NCBI GenBank assembly: GCA_947396885.1
Contig: OX377202.1
Span: forward strand, 18,352,001-18,416,000
DNA from: Heligmosomoides polygyrus polygyrus
Lineage: Eukaryota > Nematoda > Chromadorea > Rhabditida > Heligmosomidae
Direction: 5' to 3'
Length of the DNA stretch: 64,000 nt
This document shows, piece after piece, positions 9,907 through 19,400 of this stretch. Made by a program: the position numbers and the translations under genes. The notes below the pieces were generated by a model. It searched no databases. It worked only from the letters and a program-made list of their open reading frames with translations, and had not been told where the DNA came from. Position 1 is the stretch's first letter. Each line of letters starts with the position of its first letter.

Positions 9907-10796
9907 GTAGTGATCTCTACAGTACCACGCATATGATTTGGTCAATTGCCGAAAAGAAGGTTTTGAAGCGTACCAAAGCGGCTTTTTTAAATAACTTTTT
10001 ATTTAAAAGAAAAAAGAAAGGACTTGTGAAAAGAAACATATGTTTAAGGTCAGCAGCTCGAGCTCTATCTTTTGACATCTAAATCAATAGAGTTGAACAG
10101 TGCCTGGAAGCCGCATATAATCAATTGAGTAGGCGCGAAAGCTTGTAGAGTGAGCGTTTGGAGAGTTTAATAGTAAATCCCTAGCCGCCCTACTCGGGAA
10201 TTGCTCTAAGAGTGTCCACCTCGCCTTTGGAGTGCACCGTGATCAATGCATACAGAGTCGTACCCTATCAATCGAATGAGCGCGAGAGCTTGTAGAGTGA
10301 GCGCTTGAGGAGATTCATCGGAAGTTCCCGTACTCAGGAATTATTCTAAGACTGTTCAGTTCACCTTTGGAGTGCGCCGTGAACTATGCATACATAATCG
10401 TACCTATCAATCGAGTGGGCGCGAGAGCTTGTAGAGCGAGCGCTTGGGGAGACTTATCGGAAATTCTCAGCCATCGTAATCAGGAGTTGCACTAAGACTG
10501 TCCAGCTCTGAAGACTGCCGATAAATCTTCCCAAGCGCTCACTCTACAAGCTGTCGCTCACCCGCTCTACAGGTTGTCGCGCCCACTCGATTGATTATGT
10601 CCGGCCTATATGCATTGTTCAACTCTATTGATTCACATGTCAAAAGATAGAGCTCGAGCTGCTGAAGTCAAATATATGCTTCTTTTCAAAAGTGCTTTCT
10701 TTTTAAAAAAGTTATTTAAAAAGCCGCTTTGGAACGCTCCAGAGGCTTCTTTTTCGACAATTGACGAAATCATATGCGCGGTACTGTAGTAGTGAT
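9907..10796. mobile_element. 874 bp foldback DNA element with 8 bp flanking duplication
   Basis: The element 9915-10788 is flanked by GTAGTGAT at 9907-9914 and 10789-10796. Its arms are inverted copies of about 230 to 270 bp: CTACAGTACCACGCATATGA and onward on the left matches the reverse complement of the right end (TACAGTACCGCGCATATGAT), through AAAGCGGCTTTTT, GAGCTCTATCTTTTGACAT and AATAGAGTTGAACA. Between the arms lie about three direct repeats of roughly 140 bp. It has no transposase. An 8 bp duplication fits hAT-like or similar superfamilies. The class is an inference. Confidence 0.8.
10121..10510. repeat. tandem repeats of about 140 bp inside the foldback element
   Basis: Units begin TCAATTGAGTAGGCGCG (10121), TCAATCGAATGAGCGCG (10268) and TCAATCGAGTGGGCGCG (10407), so the periods are 147 and 139 bp. 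Each unit contains GCTTGTAGAGTGAGCG followed by a CTTTGGAGTGC-type block in the first two. A partial inverted unit follows at 10520-10595 as part of the right arm. Confidence 0.8.
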
Positions 10797-10849
10797 AGCA
10801 TGAAGCTATTTTGATTTTTAGTCTTTATAGTACTTTTGTGCCACGAGGT

Positions 10850-10965
10850 TGTTAGATGGAACTTTACTGGCCTGACATTTCGACCCTCTTGTCGTCTTCA
10901 GAGGCCTAAAAACGGCTAGACGGTCGAAACGTCAGGCCATTAAAGTTCCACTTGCAATCTCGTAA
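10850..10965. repeat. palindromic PLE-type terminal sequence
   Basis: TGGAACTTTACTGGCCTGAC with ATTTCGACC (about 10858-10886) faces GGTCGAAACGTCAGGCCATT with AAAGTTCCA about 45 bases later. The unit includes the TCTTCAGAGGCC motif also found beside the PLE relic at 3998-4036. It is probably two terminal repeats in head-to-head arrangement with the coding part lost. Confidence 0.5.
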
Positions 10966-11724
10966 CGCTGCAGTGCTATAGACATTGCTAACACCAAAGC
11001 CGAGTTTTCAAGATGAGAGGACATGAAGTTTTAATACTTAGTTTTATATTTATTTAGTACCCTCAACAGTCGTTAACACTACCGTAGCCGAGGGGCATAC
11101 CTAACATACAGATCCGCGGATGAGCAGAGCGCACCAACTGTGCCGTTGCGCTCCCAAAAATGCTGTTAGGATCGACAATGGCTGGGAAGTGAATTGATTA
11201 GAATCTGAGCGATGTTATCTCGAAAGGAACCCTTTCCATTGACATGCACAGAAAAGTAGACGGTAGTCTCAAATAGAAGAAACCTAACAGAAGTTCTAGG
11301 AAGAAACAACAGGTCATAAATTCGTGTCGAATATAGACTCAAGCAGAGGATATTCTGACTAGTTTCCTCGACACGCTGCTCGGTGCAATCCCAATCGGGG
11401 GGGGGGGGGGAGCAGTCCATTATGAATTGTTAATGGTAGCTACGCATCAATGCATGCAACATGCAATACAACATATGAATGCCTTAACTTACCTGATTCC
11501 CTCCCTTGGGGATGTCCGAGCGTTACGCTGAAAGATTAAAAAGATTTCATTATGGGACTATTCACGGTGCAGGGGTGGAAGGGGGGGGGGGGCACTATGC
11601 ACGACAGCACGGTTGAGATCCAAACTCTAATTGCTTTGGAAAGAAATCGCAAACCGCTATGCACTAAGCGATTAGGGTAACAACGTTGGTTTAACGTGAT
11701 TTCGTGGTTTTATAGTATTGTATT
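10966..11724. other. intergenic, with poly-G tracts
   Basis: No gene recognised. G runs of 13 (11398-11410) and 12 (11581-11592) are the only notable features. Confidence 0.45.
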
Positions 11725-12030
11725 GCGGGTGCGTGTAGCGCAGTCGGAGGGTGTGACGACTGTTGCGTGCACCCGATACCAGGTTCCTGGTCGGATTTCC
11801 CGCCTAGGCCAACCAAGCCTTCCATCCCTCCGGTTTCAGTGAGTTGCTACCAGACTTGTCTGGTGAGGATAGAGCGCTGACTTGTTCATCGGCTGGCCAC
11901 CGCATGTCATTGTATGGCCAAATACGCATTCAAATCGCCTCCACGACATCCCATAGTAGTAGAATGCGTGGCGCATCCCAAAAGGGATTGAGTAATGCCG
12001 TCCTTCATCCTTATCCTTATATGCCGGATG
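11725..12030 (+). mobile_element. SINE-A copy 3, nearly complete
   Basis: One of the best copies. The head GTGTAGCGCAGTCGGAGGGT holds the A-box-like TAGCGCAGTCGG, GGTTCCTGGTCGGATTTCCC holds a decayed B-box, and the body continues through CAACCAAGCCTTCCATCCC, CTGGCCACCGCATGTCATTG and ACGACATCCCATAG. The end is CCGTCCTTCATCCTTATCC. It has no ORF. It would be transcribed by Pol III if active. Confidence 0.8.
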
Positions 12031-13570
12031 GAAATAAATAGAGGTCTTTCGCCCTCAGGTACTTTAACAAGTTAGTGCATACAATTCAAGTAAACAATCG
12101 CATTTTGAAGGTTTATAGCCTTCAAATGAGCCATTTTTATACGGTTTGGGTTTCGTGGGAATAATAAAAATGAAGTCAGTTTTTTTCATTCCTTTTTGTG
12201 TGTATTCTACAACGTTGTATGTTGAGCTTCTAAAGGTGTTTATTTACCTCCGGTTTTTATTTATTCACTTATTTACTTACTTATTGCACTTGTTTGTGCG
12301 CTTTACAAAAAACGAACATAATAGAAGAACAACATAACATGAATAAGTGTTTCCGATCCGACTTTCCTCTCTGAATCGAAATTTACTGAAACGTGACGCC
12401 GCTGCAAAAACAAGCTCTCATTGGCGAATATGGAATGCAGTGTCCTTGGTGTGGAGAAGACATTGATAAGGATGATGCGGATGACAGACATGGTAAGGAT
12501 GACGGGATGAGAATGATCAGATAAGGATGATGATTTTAAAGTTTCAGTGCTTCTGTACCGATGCAATGCCTAGAACAGTACGCTATCTGAAGTATTTTCT
12601 AATTTCAGTATAATTTTTCTTCATATATGCAAGCTTTTTGCCTTTCGTGCGTCCTTGTCAAAATGCAGAGTATACCAGAACTGCGTCATCATCTTGCGAT
12701 TCTTCAAATTGATTTAGGCCTAGCATGGCGCCATTTAGGCCTGGGTGTCATCAGCAGGCCTTCTCGTTCGATATCTTATCACCGAACGAATTGCGAATGT
12801 CCTTGCAATTGCGGTGGCAGAGAGTAAACGGCTGGAGAAAACGCATATAAAACGATTGTCGGAACCTGACACTGAGCGCATGGTTCACCACTTCTTTATG
12901 CCATTTCTTCTACTTCCTTTCTCAAGTAATGTTCGTGTAGAAAATGAACAGCACTCTAAAGAGTTCACTCAATTTTTTAGCTAAAATGTTACCTTACTTG
13001 ATTTCTGGGGATCATTTAGATCTGATTTTCGAAAACCTTCATTGTGGTAAATTCATTGTAATGTATACTGTTACCTTGGTATTCCGCTTAAAATCAAAGG
13101 CACGGGATTTTAGCATCCTTCGATGACTTTTTTATTTCAAAATGTTTTACCGACGCTGCAGTGTCTGCGCTGTATTTATATTCGTTTTCGATCGAGAATG
13201 TCAATCGTTGCTTGAGAAATGCCACAAAACTGCTGGTGACATTTAATGCTCGTCCCAATTTGTGCAAAATTGGTGCGAATTCTAGATGTTTCGCCGTCTC
13301 CAATATGTGCTCATTTTCTTCGAAAATCATGCGTTAGCCTTATTTACTCGCACGAAAAGGATGTCTTCAGTTATTTCAGCTGCAAATTCTTCCGATCAGG
13401 TGAATTTCGAGACAACCTCCTTTGCCAACTGCAGCTAGACCATCAAAACGACTAGGCTCACAATAAAAAACCACGAAGAAAATTTAAAAACTGAAAAAGA
13501 TGTTATTCCTCCTTTCCCTGTATACTTCGTGTCTGTCTTATACTCCGTTTTTCTTTCTATTTTTGGTTGC
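12031..13570. other. AT-rich region with unassigned open frames
   Basis: Two frames look somewhat protein-like: + strand 12745-12984 (TERIANVLAIAVAESKRLEK) and minus strand 13094-13330 (FEENEHILETAKHLEFAPIL). Neither has a convincing splice context or a family I recognise. They could be decayed exons or transposon fragments. Confidence 0.3.
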
Positions 13571-13571
13571 A

Positions 13572-13765
13572 ATCAAAACTCTAACGCCAGACGGGACTCC
13601 AACCCGTTCGCACCCCGCCTATGTGCAATGAGGTGACAGGATGACACCATAACACCAGCGGCGGTGTTTGATTAACCGATGGTGTAATGGTGTAGCATCC
13701 AACCCGGTAAACAGGGAGTACTGGTTCGATTCCCGTCTGGCCCTGGAGTTTTAATCGCGACCATG
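13572..13765 (+). repeat. SINE-C copies 1 and 2 as an inverted pair with tRNA-like sequence
   Basis: GATGGTGTAATGGTGTAGCA (A-box-like) and TGGTTCGATTCCCGTCTGGC (B-box GGTTCGATTCC) lie at 13678-13742 on the + strand, ending in GAGTTTTAATCGCGACC. A partial copy in the opposite direction precedes it (GGTTGCAATCAAAACTCTAA with CGCCAGACGGGACTC, from 13565). The acceptor stem does not close as a functional tRNA, so I call a tRNA-derived repeat, not a tRNA gene. Confidence 0.6.
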
Positions 13766-13964
13766 CAATGTTGCATGTTGTAACTGCTTACAATCTCAGC
13801 AATTAAACTTAAAGCGATATTACCTGAATCACTTATCTGAGACCGGCTTCACGATTGCTAAGGTGAATGGGTTAATGGTAGTGGATAAGTTTACCAACAA
13901 AGGATAGCAGGCAGAGGGCAAGTTTGGTATTCGTAATACGACATAATTCGGTGATCGATATATT
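13766..13964. other. short intergenic spacer
   Basis: No feature recognised. Confidence 0.4.
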
Positions 13965-14650
13965 ATATACCACTTTCAGTTGAAACTCAACATTTTTCAA
14001 ACCAAATTTAACGTCTTATAAGTCAAAATCAACGACTTTCAAGTCAAATTCCATGTCTTCTTTGCAAGTTGTACGTTTCAATGTCTACTTCTTCTCAGAA
14101 AATTCCAGCATGTCAAGAAAGGCCATCCAAAGAAAGTTAGAACTATTTCGCCCTCTCTACTATTAGAATTACTAGAAAATTAGAACTATTTTTTGAGGAA
14201 GAAAATTAGAACTGAAGGCTATCCAACAGAAAAAAGGTCATGCAACGGTAATTAGAACTATTTCGCCTTCTCAACTGTTTCGCCTTCTCGTTTGTAAGAA
14301 TTGATAGTGCTTCGTGCAGTGTTCTAATTGACACCAGCAAGCTGAGCAGCTTCGTGTGTGATCCTTCCGTCGACGAACACCAACTTGACCAAGATCTCCT
14401 TCCGATTCCGAGACACTCGACTGTATCGGCTGCGTCGCTGGCTTTGTTGGACGTCTTGTTGATCATTGCTCATGTTGTCTGCCAATTTGGCATACCGCCC
14501 AATGTCAAGAAAAAATGGAGGGGTCCTTTTATGTGACACGGGAGAAGATTTAAGAAGGACGTTGAATTTGTTTTGCAAAAGGTTGAATTTGATTTGAAAA
14601 ACGTTGAATTTGCATTGAAAAATGTTGAATTTTAATTAAAAATGGTATAT
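13965..14650. mobile_element. DNA transposon of about 686 bp with inverted subterminal repeats
   Basis: Terminal inverted repeats of about 48 bp: ATATACCACTTTCAGTTGAA (13965) matches the reverse complement of the right end (ATATACCATTTTTAATTAAA at 14650 reading inward), and both continue into CTCAACATTTTTCAA or TTCAACATTTTTCAA type units. The ends are arrays of about 20 bp units containing TTGAATTTGATTTGAAAA or its complement. A helix-turn-helix reading frame lies inside. Related ends are at 58891-59736 and 52805-53051. Confidence 0.7.
14206..14578 (-). pseudogene. helix-turn-helix protein fragment inside the DNA transposon
   Basis: The frame 14578-14324 carries RKEILVKLVFVDGRITHEAA followed by QLAGVN, a pattern typical of the N-terminal helix-turn-helix of transposases of the Tc1/pogo kind. 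A frame change near 14326 continues with a basic tail (AKQLRRRN in the second frame). No DDE/DDD catalytic domain is present in the remaining space, so it would at most bind DNA. The link to the flanking inverted repeats suggests an internally deleted element. Confidence 0.5.
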
Positions 14651-14666
14651 TTCATCATCATCATTT

Positions 14667-15263
14667 TCAGTAGCGTCTGTACCGCTTGGTGGCGGGGTCC
14701 GCTCTTCTGGTGTGGTGACGCCAATTCTCCCGATCAAATGCTTGATCAGGGTGCACACCAGCCATCTCTAAGTCCAAGCGCAACGTATCTAGCCAACGTT
14801 GCTTCGGGCGTCCTCTGGGCCGCTTTCCAGGGACCACAAGATTCAGGCCAATCTTACACACGGTGTCGTCGTTAGCGCGAAGGACGTGGCCGTACCATCG
14901 AAGACGAGCTTCGCGCAGCTTCTCGGATATCGGGGCGACACCGAACCTCTGTCGTATGGTGTCGTTACGAACGCGGTCCAAACGCGTAACTCCAGCCGTC
15001 CACCGTAGCATCTTCGTCTCCATTACACTGAGGCGGCTTTCAACTTCCTTCGTCACGGGCCAGCACTCAGCACCGTACGTCGCTACTGGGCGGACTGCTG
15101 TTCTATAAACCTTCGATTTTAGGTGCTCAGGTATTGTCCTGTCGCAAAGCACCCCAGTCAGCGAGCGCCATTTGGACCAGGCTGCACTCACACGCGCATT
15201 CACCTCCATCTTTAAGCTGCCATCGGACGTGACTGTTGACCCAAGATACTTGAAAGATGTCAC
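14667..15263 (-). pseudogene. RTE LINE ORF, C-terminal third
   Basis: 198 codons from SFKYLGSTVTSDGSLKMEVN through the RTE tail AECWPVTKEVESRLSVMETK, RWYGHVLRAND and GRPKQRWLDTLRLDLEMAGV to a stop at 14667. It is the direct continuation of the frame at 15260-17215, moved out of phase by the 41 bp duplication. A 5'-truncated relative of exactly this tail is at 26420-26630. Confidence 0.85.
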
Positions 15264-15306
15264 TCGGACGTGACTGTTGACCCAAGATACTTGAAAGATG
15301 TCACTC
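15225..15306. repeat. 41 bp perfect tandem duplication breaking the LINE ORF
   Basis: GGACGTGACTGTTGACCCAA and the following 21 bases occur twice in a row (15225-15265, 15266-15306). 41 is not a multiple of 3, so the ORF changes frame. Both flanking frames share VTSFKYLGSTVTS at the overlap. Confidence 0.95.
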
Positions 15307-17215
15307 GTGAGAGCTCAGTACCATCGATCTTAATAGATCCGTGCTCATTCACATCCGTCGTCAAGTATTCCGTCTTTTTGACGTTTAGCTTGAGACCGAA
15401 CAATGCCAAACGATCGCACCACGCCTGTGCCTGTCGCTCGTGTTCGGTTTTGTTTTCACATGCAAGCATGACGTCGTCAGCATACAGCAGCGTCCAAGGT
15501 GCCGCCATTTGGAGATCTCGTGAGATTGCATCCATCACGACCACGAAGAGCAGTGGGGATAGCGCAGATCCCTGATGCACCCCTACAGAGATGGGAAACT
15601 CCATCGAGGTGCCCGCTGGCGCTCGCACTCGACTCCTTGGGCAAGAGTATAAAATGCGCACCCACTCAATAAGCTCTTCAGGGATACCATGTTGTCGTAA
15701 CGCGTACCATATAACATCTCGCGGAACGCGGTCGAAGGCCTTCTCCAAGTCCAGGAAGGCAAAATGCACCGGTTTCTGTTTCTCGCGGTGCTTCTCTAGC
15801 AGAAGACGAACGGCGTGAATGGCATCAACGGTGCCACAGCCAGATACGAAACCACACTGATTCGTGGAAAGCTGTACGACATCCCGGATACGTCCGTCGA
15901 CAATTCGCTCAAAGATTTTCATGGTGTTCGAAAGAAGACGAATTGGACGGTAACTGGCGCAGTCTGCAGGACTGCCCTTCTTCTTCCAAATCGGGATGGT
16001 CGTGCTTTGCTGCCAACCCTCAGGCGCTTTCTTCTCAGCAACAACCTGATTGAAAAACGCAGTCAGCCAGTCAGCAGGGCACCAGCCCTTCGACTTCCAC
16101 AGGTCAGCTGGCAGGTCATCGGGACCAGTGGCTTTGCCTGACTTCATCTTCCTCAGGGCTGCTTCAGTTTCGCTCACTGTGATCTTCTGAACGGGACCGT
16201 ATACAGGTGATGCAAAAGGAACAGCAGGATGTTCAAATTCTACATTCGAGATTTCCTCGAAGTAGTCGTGCCATCGCTTCACAGCCCTCTTACGATCCAT
16301 CAGAAGATGACCGCTCTCGTCGTTAATGCCAAAGAACTTCTCAATGTCTTCTGCTTGGCGACAGCGAGCTTTGGCGAGTCGGTAAATATAACGCTCACCA
16401 TCGCGCGTTTCCAATTTTTTGCTGACATCAGCGTAGTATGCGGCTTTAGCAGCGGCCACTGCCTTCTTTGCCGCTTTCTTTGCTTCTCGATAGTTCCGCC
16501 AATTATGGACTGTTTTATCACCGATAAACACGTGATAGAGCCGTTTCTTTTCTCGGACTTTCTCTCTGACATCATCAGTCCACAGCCATGCCTGCTTGTC
16601 GACCCAGCGTCGTCCAGGCTTCGTTGTGCCGAGTTCAAGGCGTGCAGCCCGAGTTATCGCATCGGTAGCGTCCTTCCAGGTTTCGTCGACAGTTGCCACT
16701 GTCGGCAACCGAATGCGAGAAATAACTGCCGCTTCCTTCTCTTTCAGTCGCCACCATTTGATTCTAGCCGACCCACATCGCTCGACATGTTTACACCTCG
16801 AAGGTGTGATCTTCAGCGAGCAGATCAGTGGACGGTGTTGCGTGGCAACCGTCTCATACGGCACGGTCTTCGCGTCTGTGACAAGGCCTTGGTCGCGACG
16901 CCTAACAAGGACATAGTCAATCTGCGTTTTAGCATTCCCGCTATAAAACGAGATGAGGTGGGAGTCACGCTTTCGAAACTTGGTGTTCACGATGGTGAGG
17001 TCATGTGAGTCTGCATACTCAAGTATACGCTCACCATCGCGACCCATATCCAAAACCACCATGACAGTTGTAGCCGTCTTTCGTTGCTCCGACGTGACCA
17101 TTAAGGTCACCTGCCACAACAACCATATCTTGTGACGGTACTTCCGCTGTCTTCTCATCAAGCAGGGACCAGAACTCGTCCTTGGTTTGCTCGGAACAGC
17201 CTGTCTGCGGAGCAT
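15260..17215 (-). pseudogene. RTE LINE ORF, endonuclease end and reverse transcriptase
   Basis: 651 codons (reading from 17215 down). The first 40 or so are out of the coding frame. The real coding starts where it takes over from 17031-17801, at DGERILEYADSHDLTIVNTK. RT motifs follow in order: KKGSPADCASYRPIRLLSNT, DLEKAFDRVPRDVIWYALRQ, VGVHQGSALSPLLFVVVMDA and the catalytic LLYADDVMLACE. The polypeptide copies element RNA into DNA at a nicked target. The domains are intact, and only the two frame breaks prevent a full product. Confidence 0.9.
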
Positions 17216-17801
17216 ACGCAGAAAAGAAATGGCATCGTCGCTCTTCTACGGCGACAACAATCTTCATCAAGCGGTCATCGAAACGTTCTACGCTTGCAAT
17301 CGCATCACGGAAACGCTCGGAGACGATCACACCGACACCACTGGTGGTCCTGGGACTTCCACATAGAACGGCCTTGAAGCCACGTCCTATGTCCCTTGAC
17401 TTGCTGCAGGACCACCTCGTCTCCTGCACCGCACAGAAATCTATCTTTCTTCGCTCCAGTGCTTCTACCAACTCGCACGAGCGGCCCGTCAACGTACCCA
17501 CATTCAACGTTGCTACGCGGGTCTTGCCTACGTTACGGGACTTTCGGACTAGCTCAGTTGCCCCCCGATGCCGTCCTCGCATCAGGGACCCTCGCACACT
17601 TTTCACACTCGCCGGGCTTTGCGAGTGCGCGTCGGCTCCCGCGGACGCCGTAGCATTATCTCGAGAACTCTGTAACGTCATCAACCATATGATGTGACAC
17701 AAAATGTTCGTAGGCCGGCCTGTCACTAGGGCCTGTCGCCTGCATTCGAATGTCCGTGTTTGGCTCGGCTTGCAAAAGCAATTAGTTTCCAGTGGCACCA
17801 C
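17031..17801 (-). pseudogene. RTE LINE ORF, N-terminal endonuclease domain
   Basis: 256 codons. After about 90 residues of basic leader come the EEP-nuclease motifs: VATLNVGTLTGRSCELVEAL, FCAVQETRW (catalytic Glu), SGVGVIVSERFRD, FFSAYAPQTG and VVVAGDLNGHVG (Asp and Asn). The frame ends at GGFGYGSRW. One extra base near 17045-17050 shifts it relative to the RT frame. This domain nicks the target for priming. The start codon at 17801 is only 24 bases inside the element, so the 5' end appears complete. Confidence 0.9.
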
Positions 17802-17842
17802 GTGGAGGAACGGACATCGTCACCAAAAATGGTATATTTCAT

Positions 17843-18361
17843 ATTATTTGATATTTCCATTCCACCACTCACCCAGTGATATAACTGCACGCTCTTCTGG
17901 ATTCCAGGAGGTGCTTCAATTTCTGCCCTCTACCCATTTAACCCTGGTCGTTAATGAATCCAGTCTCTGCTGTTGTTCTTGATTCCTCGAAGTTTTGCAG
18001 ATTCTGGCAATGCTTAATCCCTTCATCGCTTTATCATGCATACATGGGAAGGCGAAGAGATCCCATACATGAGAGCGGAGGGTACATTGTCGTGGGCAGC
18101 GCCCCATCAGATGGTGTTCACGTTTCTGGCACGTGAGCGTGACAGTGCGCGGAACTCTGGAGCATTATTGAAACACGTCACGAAACCGCAAGACCGGTTC
18201 GAAAAGCGAGTGTGACAGCAAACGATGTTGCCCTTTGTCGACATCTCATGATCTCTTTCGATCAGCTGATTCTGTAGGTTGTGTGGTCCGCAGAGTTTCG
18301 ACCAAAAGAAGACGAAGAAAAAGAGCGCGAAGAGGGGAGCGTTGTTGCCAGTAGCAGGAGC
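17843..18361. other. intergenic, nothing recognised
   Basis: No coding, repeat or RNA pattern found in this stretch. Confidence 0.4.
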
Positions 18362-18545
18362 CAGAGCTGTTAGGTGCACCCTATTCAGGGTTCCTGGTGT
18401 GGATTCCCTGTTCAAGCAAAGCAAGCCTTACAACCCACTCGGAGGAAGTGTACAGTACTAGACTTGTCTAGGAAGGATGAGACACTAACTGGTACATCTT
18501 CTGGCCACCGCAAGTCATTTTATAGGTCAAATTTATTTATATTTA
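18362..18545 (+). mobile_element. SINE-A copy 4, 5' part
   Basis: GGTGCACCCTATTCAGGGTTCCTGG to CTGGCCACCGCAAGTCATTT matches the head and body of SINE-A. The A-box region is lost. A SINE-A 3' end (CAAAAGTAGAGTGCGTGAAA to CCGTCCTTTATCCTTTATCC) lies at 19850-19935 in the same direction, so this copy was possibly split by the material between, which includes the PLE relic. Confidence 0.6.
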
Positions 18546-19400
18546 TGTTCCGTGAACGACTATCGTTGAATCTTGGCATGTCATTGAGCAGTGATGTAGG
18601 CTGTTGTTAAGCCAAGATTGTTATGGAAGCTTTATTCGGTTTACATTTCGGCTAACCGCGTTCTTCAGAGCCCGGAAATGTCAAAAAGAGTTTGAGAAGT
18701 TACTCGTCCAAGGATGATTTCAAGCAGGAGTCCGAAAGTTAGTGAGAGAATGGAACGAGTAGGGAATAAGGCAACCCAACTAACCTTATGGAAACAGCCG
18801 AAAGGCTGGTTTGTCATCCTCGGATGGAGAACGACTGGGTGAATGAACTCTTCCTTCGGTCAGCCCCCGGCGGCCCTCCGGCTGGCGACCTCCAGGATCA
18901 AGCCCACAGAGGTCGGAAATAGGGTCAGCTCCTGGGTGTCGGCCACCCGTTCCTCTCTCCTATTGATCACGGGATTTCTGAGCGCAATCCACAACGCCTC
19001 CAGGGTTTTGCGCGCCGCGATATCGAACTCACACGCTAGGATCGTCAGCGCTATCCCAACCACTGCGCCACTACGACTCCGCAGTCTGTGTTGCCTCGAA
19101 GGCGTGGAGACCTTGCACTTATCCAGCCCATCCACGTGCTCCTTCGCTCTGACCCAAAGATGCCTGCCGTCTCACCGATGTGTTCCTCGTTGCATTGACT
19201 GCAAGTTGTGAGGTACACCGTTCCCGAGACTCTACGGTCGCCTTCCCTACCGTACAGGCAGACCATGCAACAGAGAGTAGTACACGCGCTGTCATAGAGA
19301 CGGTTTCTAACAAGCTGCGCCTTATGGTTGGCGGAGGAAGTATCTCAACGAACCTTACGAGATCGTCTTGCTCGGCCTTACGAACACAGGCGTAGCATAT
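18545..19400 (-). mobile_element. Penelope-like element, 3' half with GIY-YIG endonuclease
   Basis: The 3' terminal region (TTGAATCTTGGCATGTCATT at about 18571, TTCGGCTAACCGCGTTCTTC with AGAGCC at 18651-18676) matches the ends of the insertion at 7052-7520. Inside lies the endonuclease frame described separately. The reverse transcriptase half is missing. PLEs are retroelements whose RT carries a C-terminal GIY-YIG nuclease. Confidence 0.65.
18840..19395 (-). pseudogene. PLE GIY-YIG endonuclease domain
   Basis: From 19395 downward the minus strand gives LVRNRLYD-like linker, CCMVCLYGREGDRR, then VSGTVYLTTCSQCNEEHIGE with T, matching the GIY-YIG core (V-Y plus H-I-G). After a frame change near 19130 it continues EHVDGLDKCKVSTP, IALTILACEFDIAARKTLEA, LWIALRNPVINRREE, the typical domain end with the conserved Glu and Asn region. 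One frameshift interrupts an otherwise complete domain, the best preserved PLE nuclease in the window. Confidence 0.7.

Larger units (their letters stand above)
14638..17842 (-). mobile_element. complete RTE-type LINE insertion with 18 bp target-site duplication
   Basis: AAAAATGGTATATTTCAT occurs at 14638-14655 and 17825-17842, enclosing 3169 bp. The element reads on the minus strand: an apurinic-type endonuclease, then a reverse transcriptase, then a C-terminal tail, ending in a CAGCTACTGAAAATGATGATG-like 3' end with a short (ATG)n tail next to the duplication. The target was the end of the DNA transposon at 13965-14650. One 41 bp duplication and one single-base frameshift interrupt the ORF, so it looks young but disabled. 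Confidence 0.9.

Noticed and set aside
13671..13742. Functional tRNA gene
   Set aside because: A and B boxes are good but the acceptor arm does not pair, and the sequence is part of a dispersed repeat.
16229..17008. Long open frame on the + strand (259 codons)
   Set aside because: It is the antisense shadow of the LINE reverse transcriptase frame on the minus strand. No family motif on this strand.
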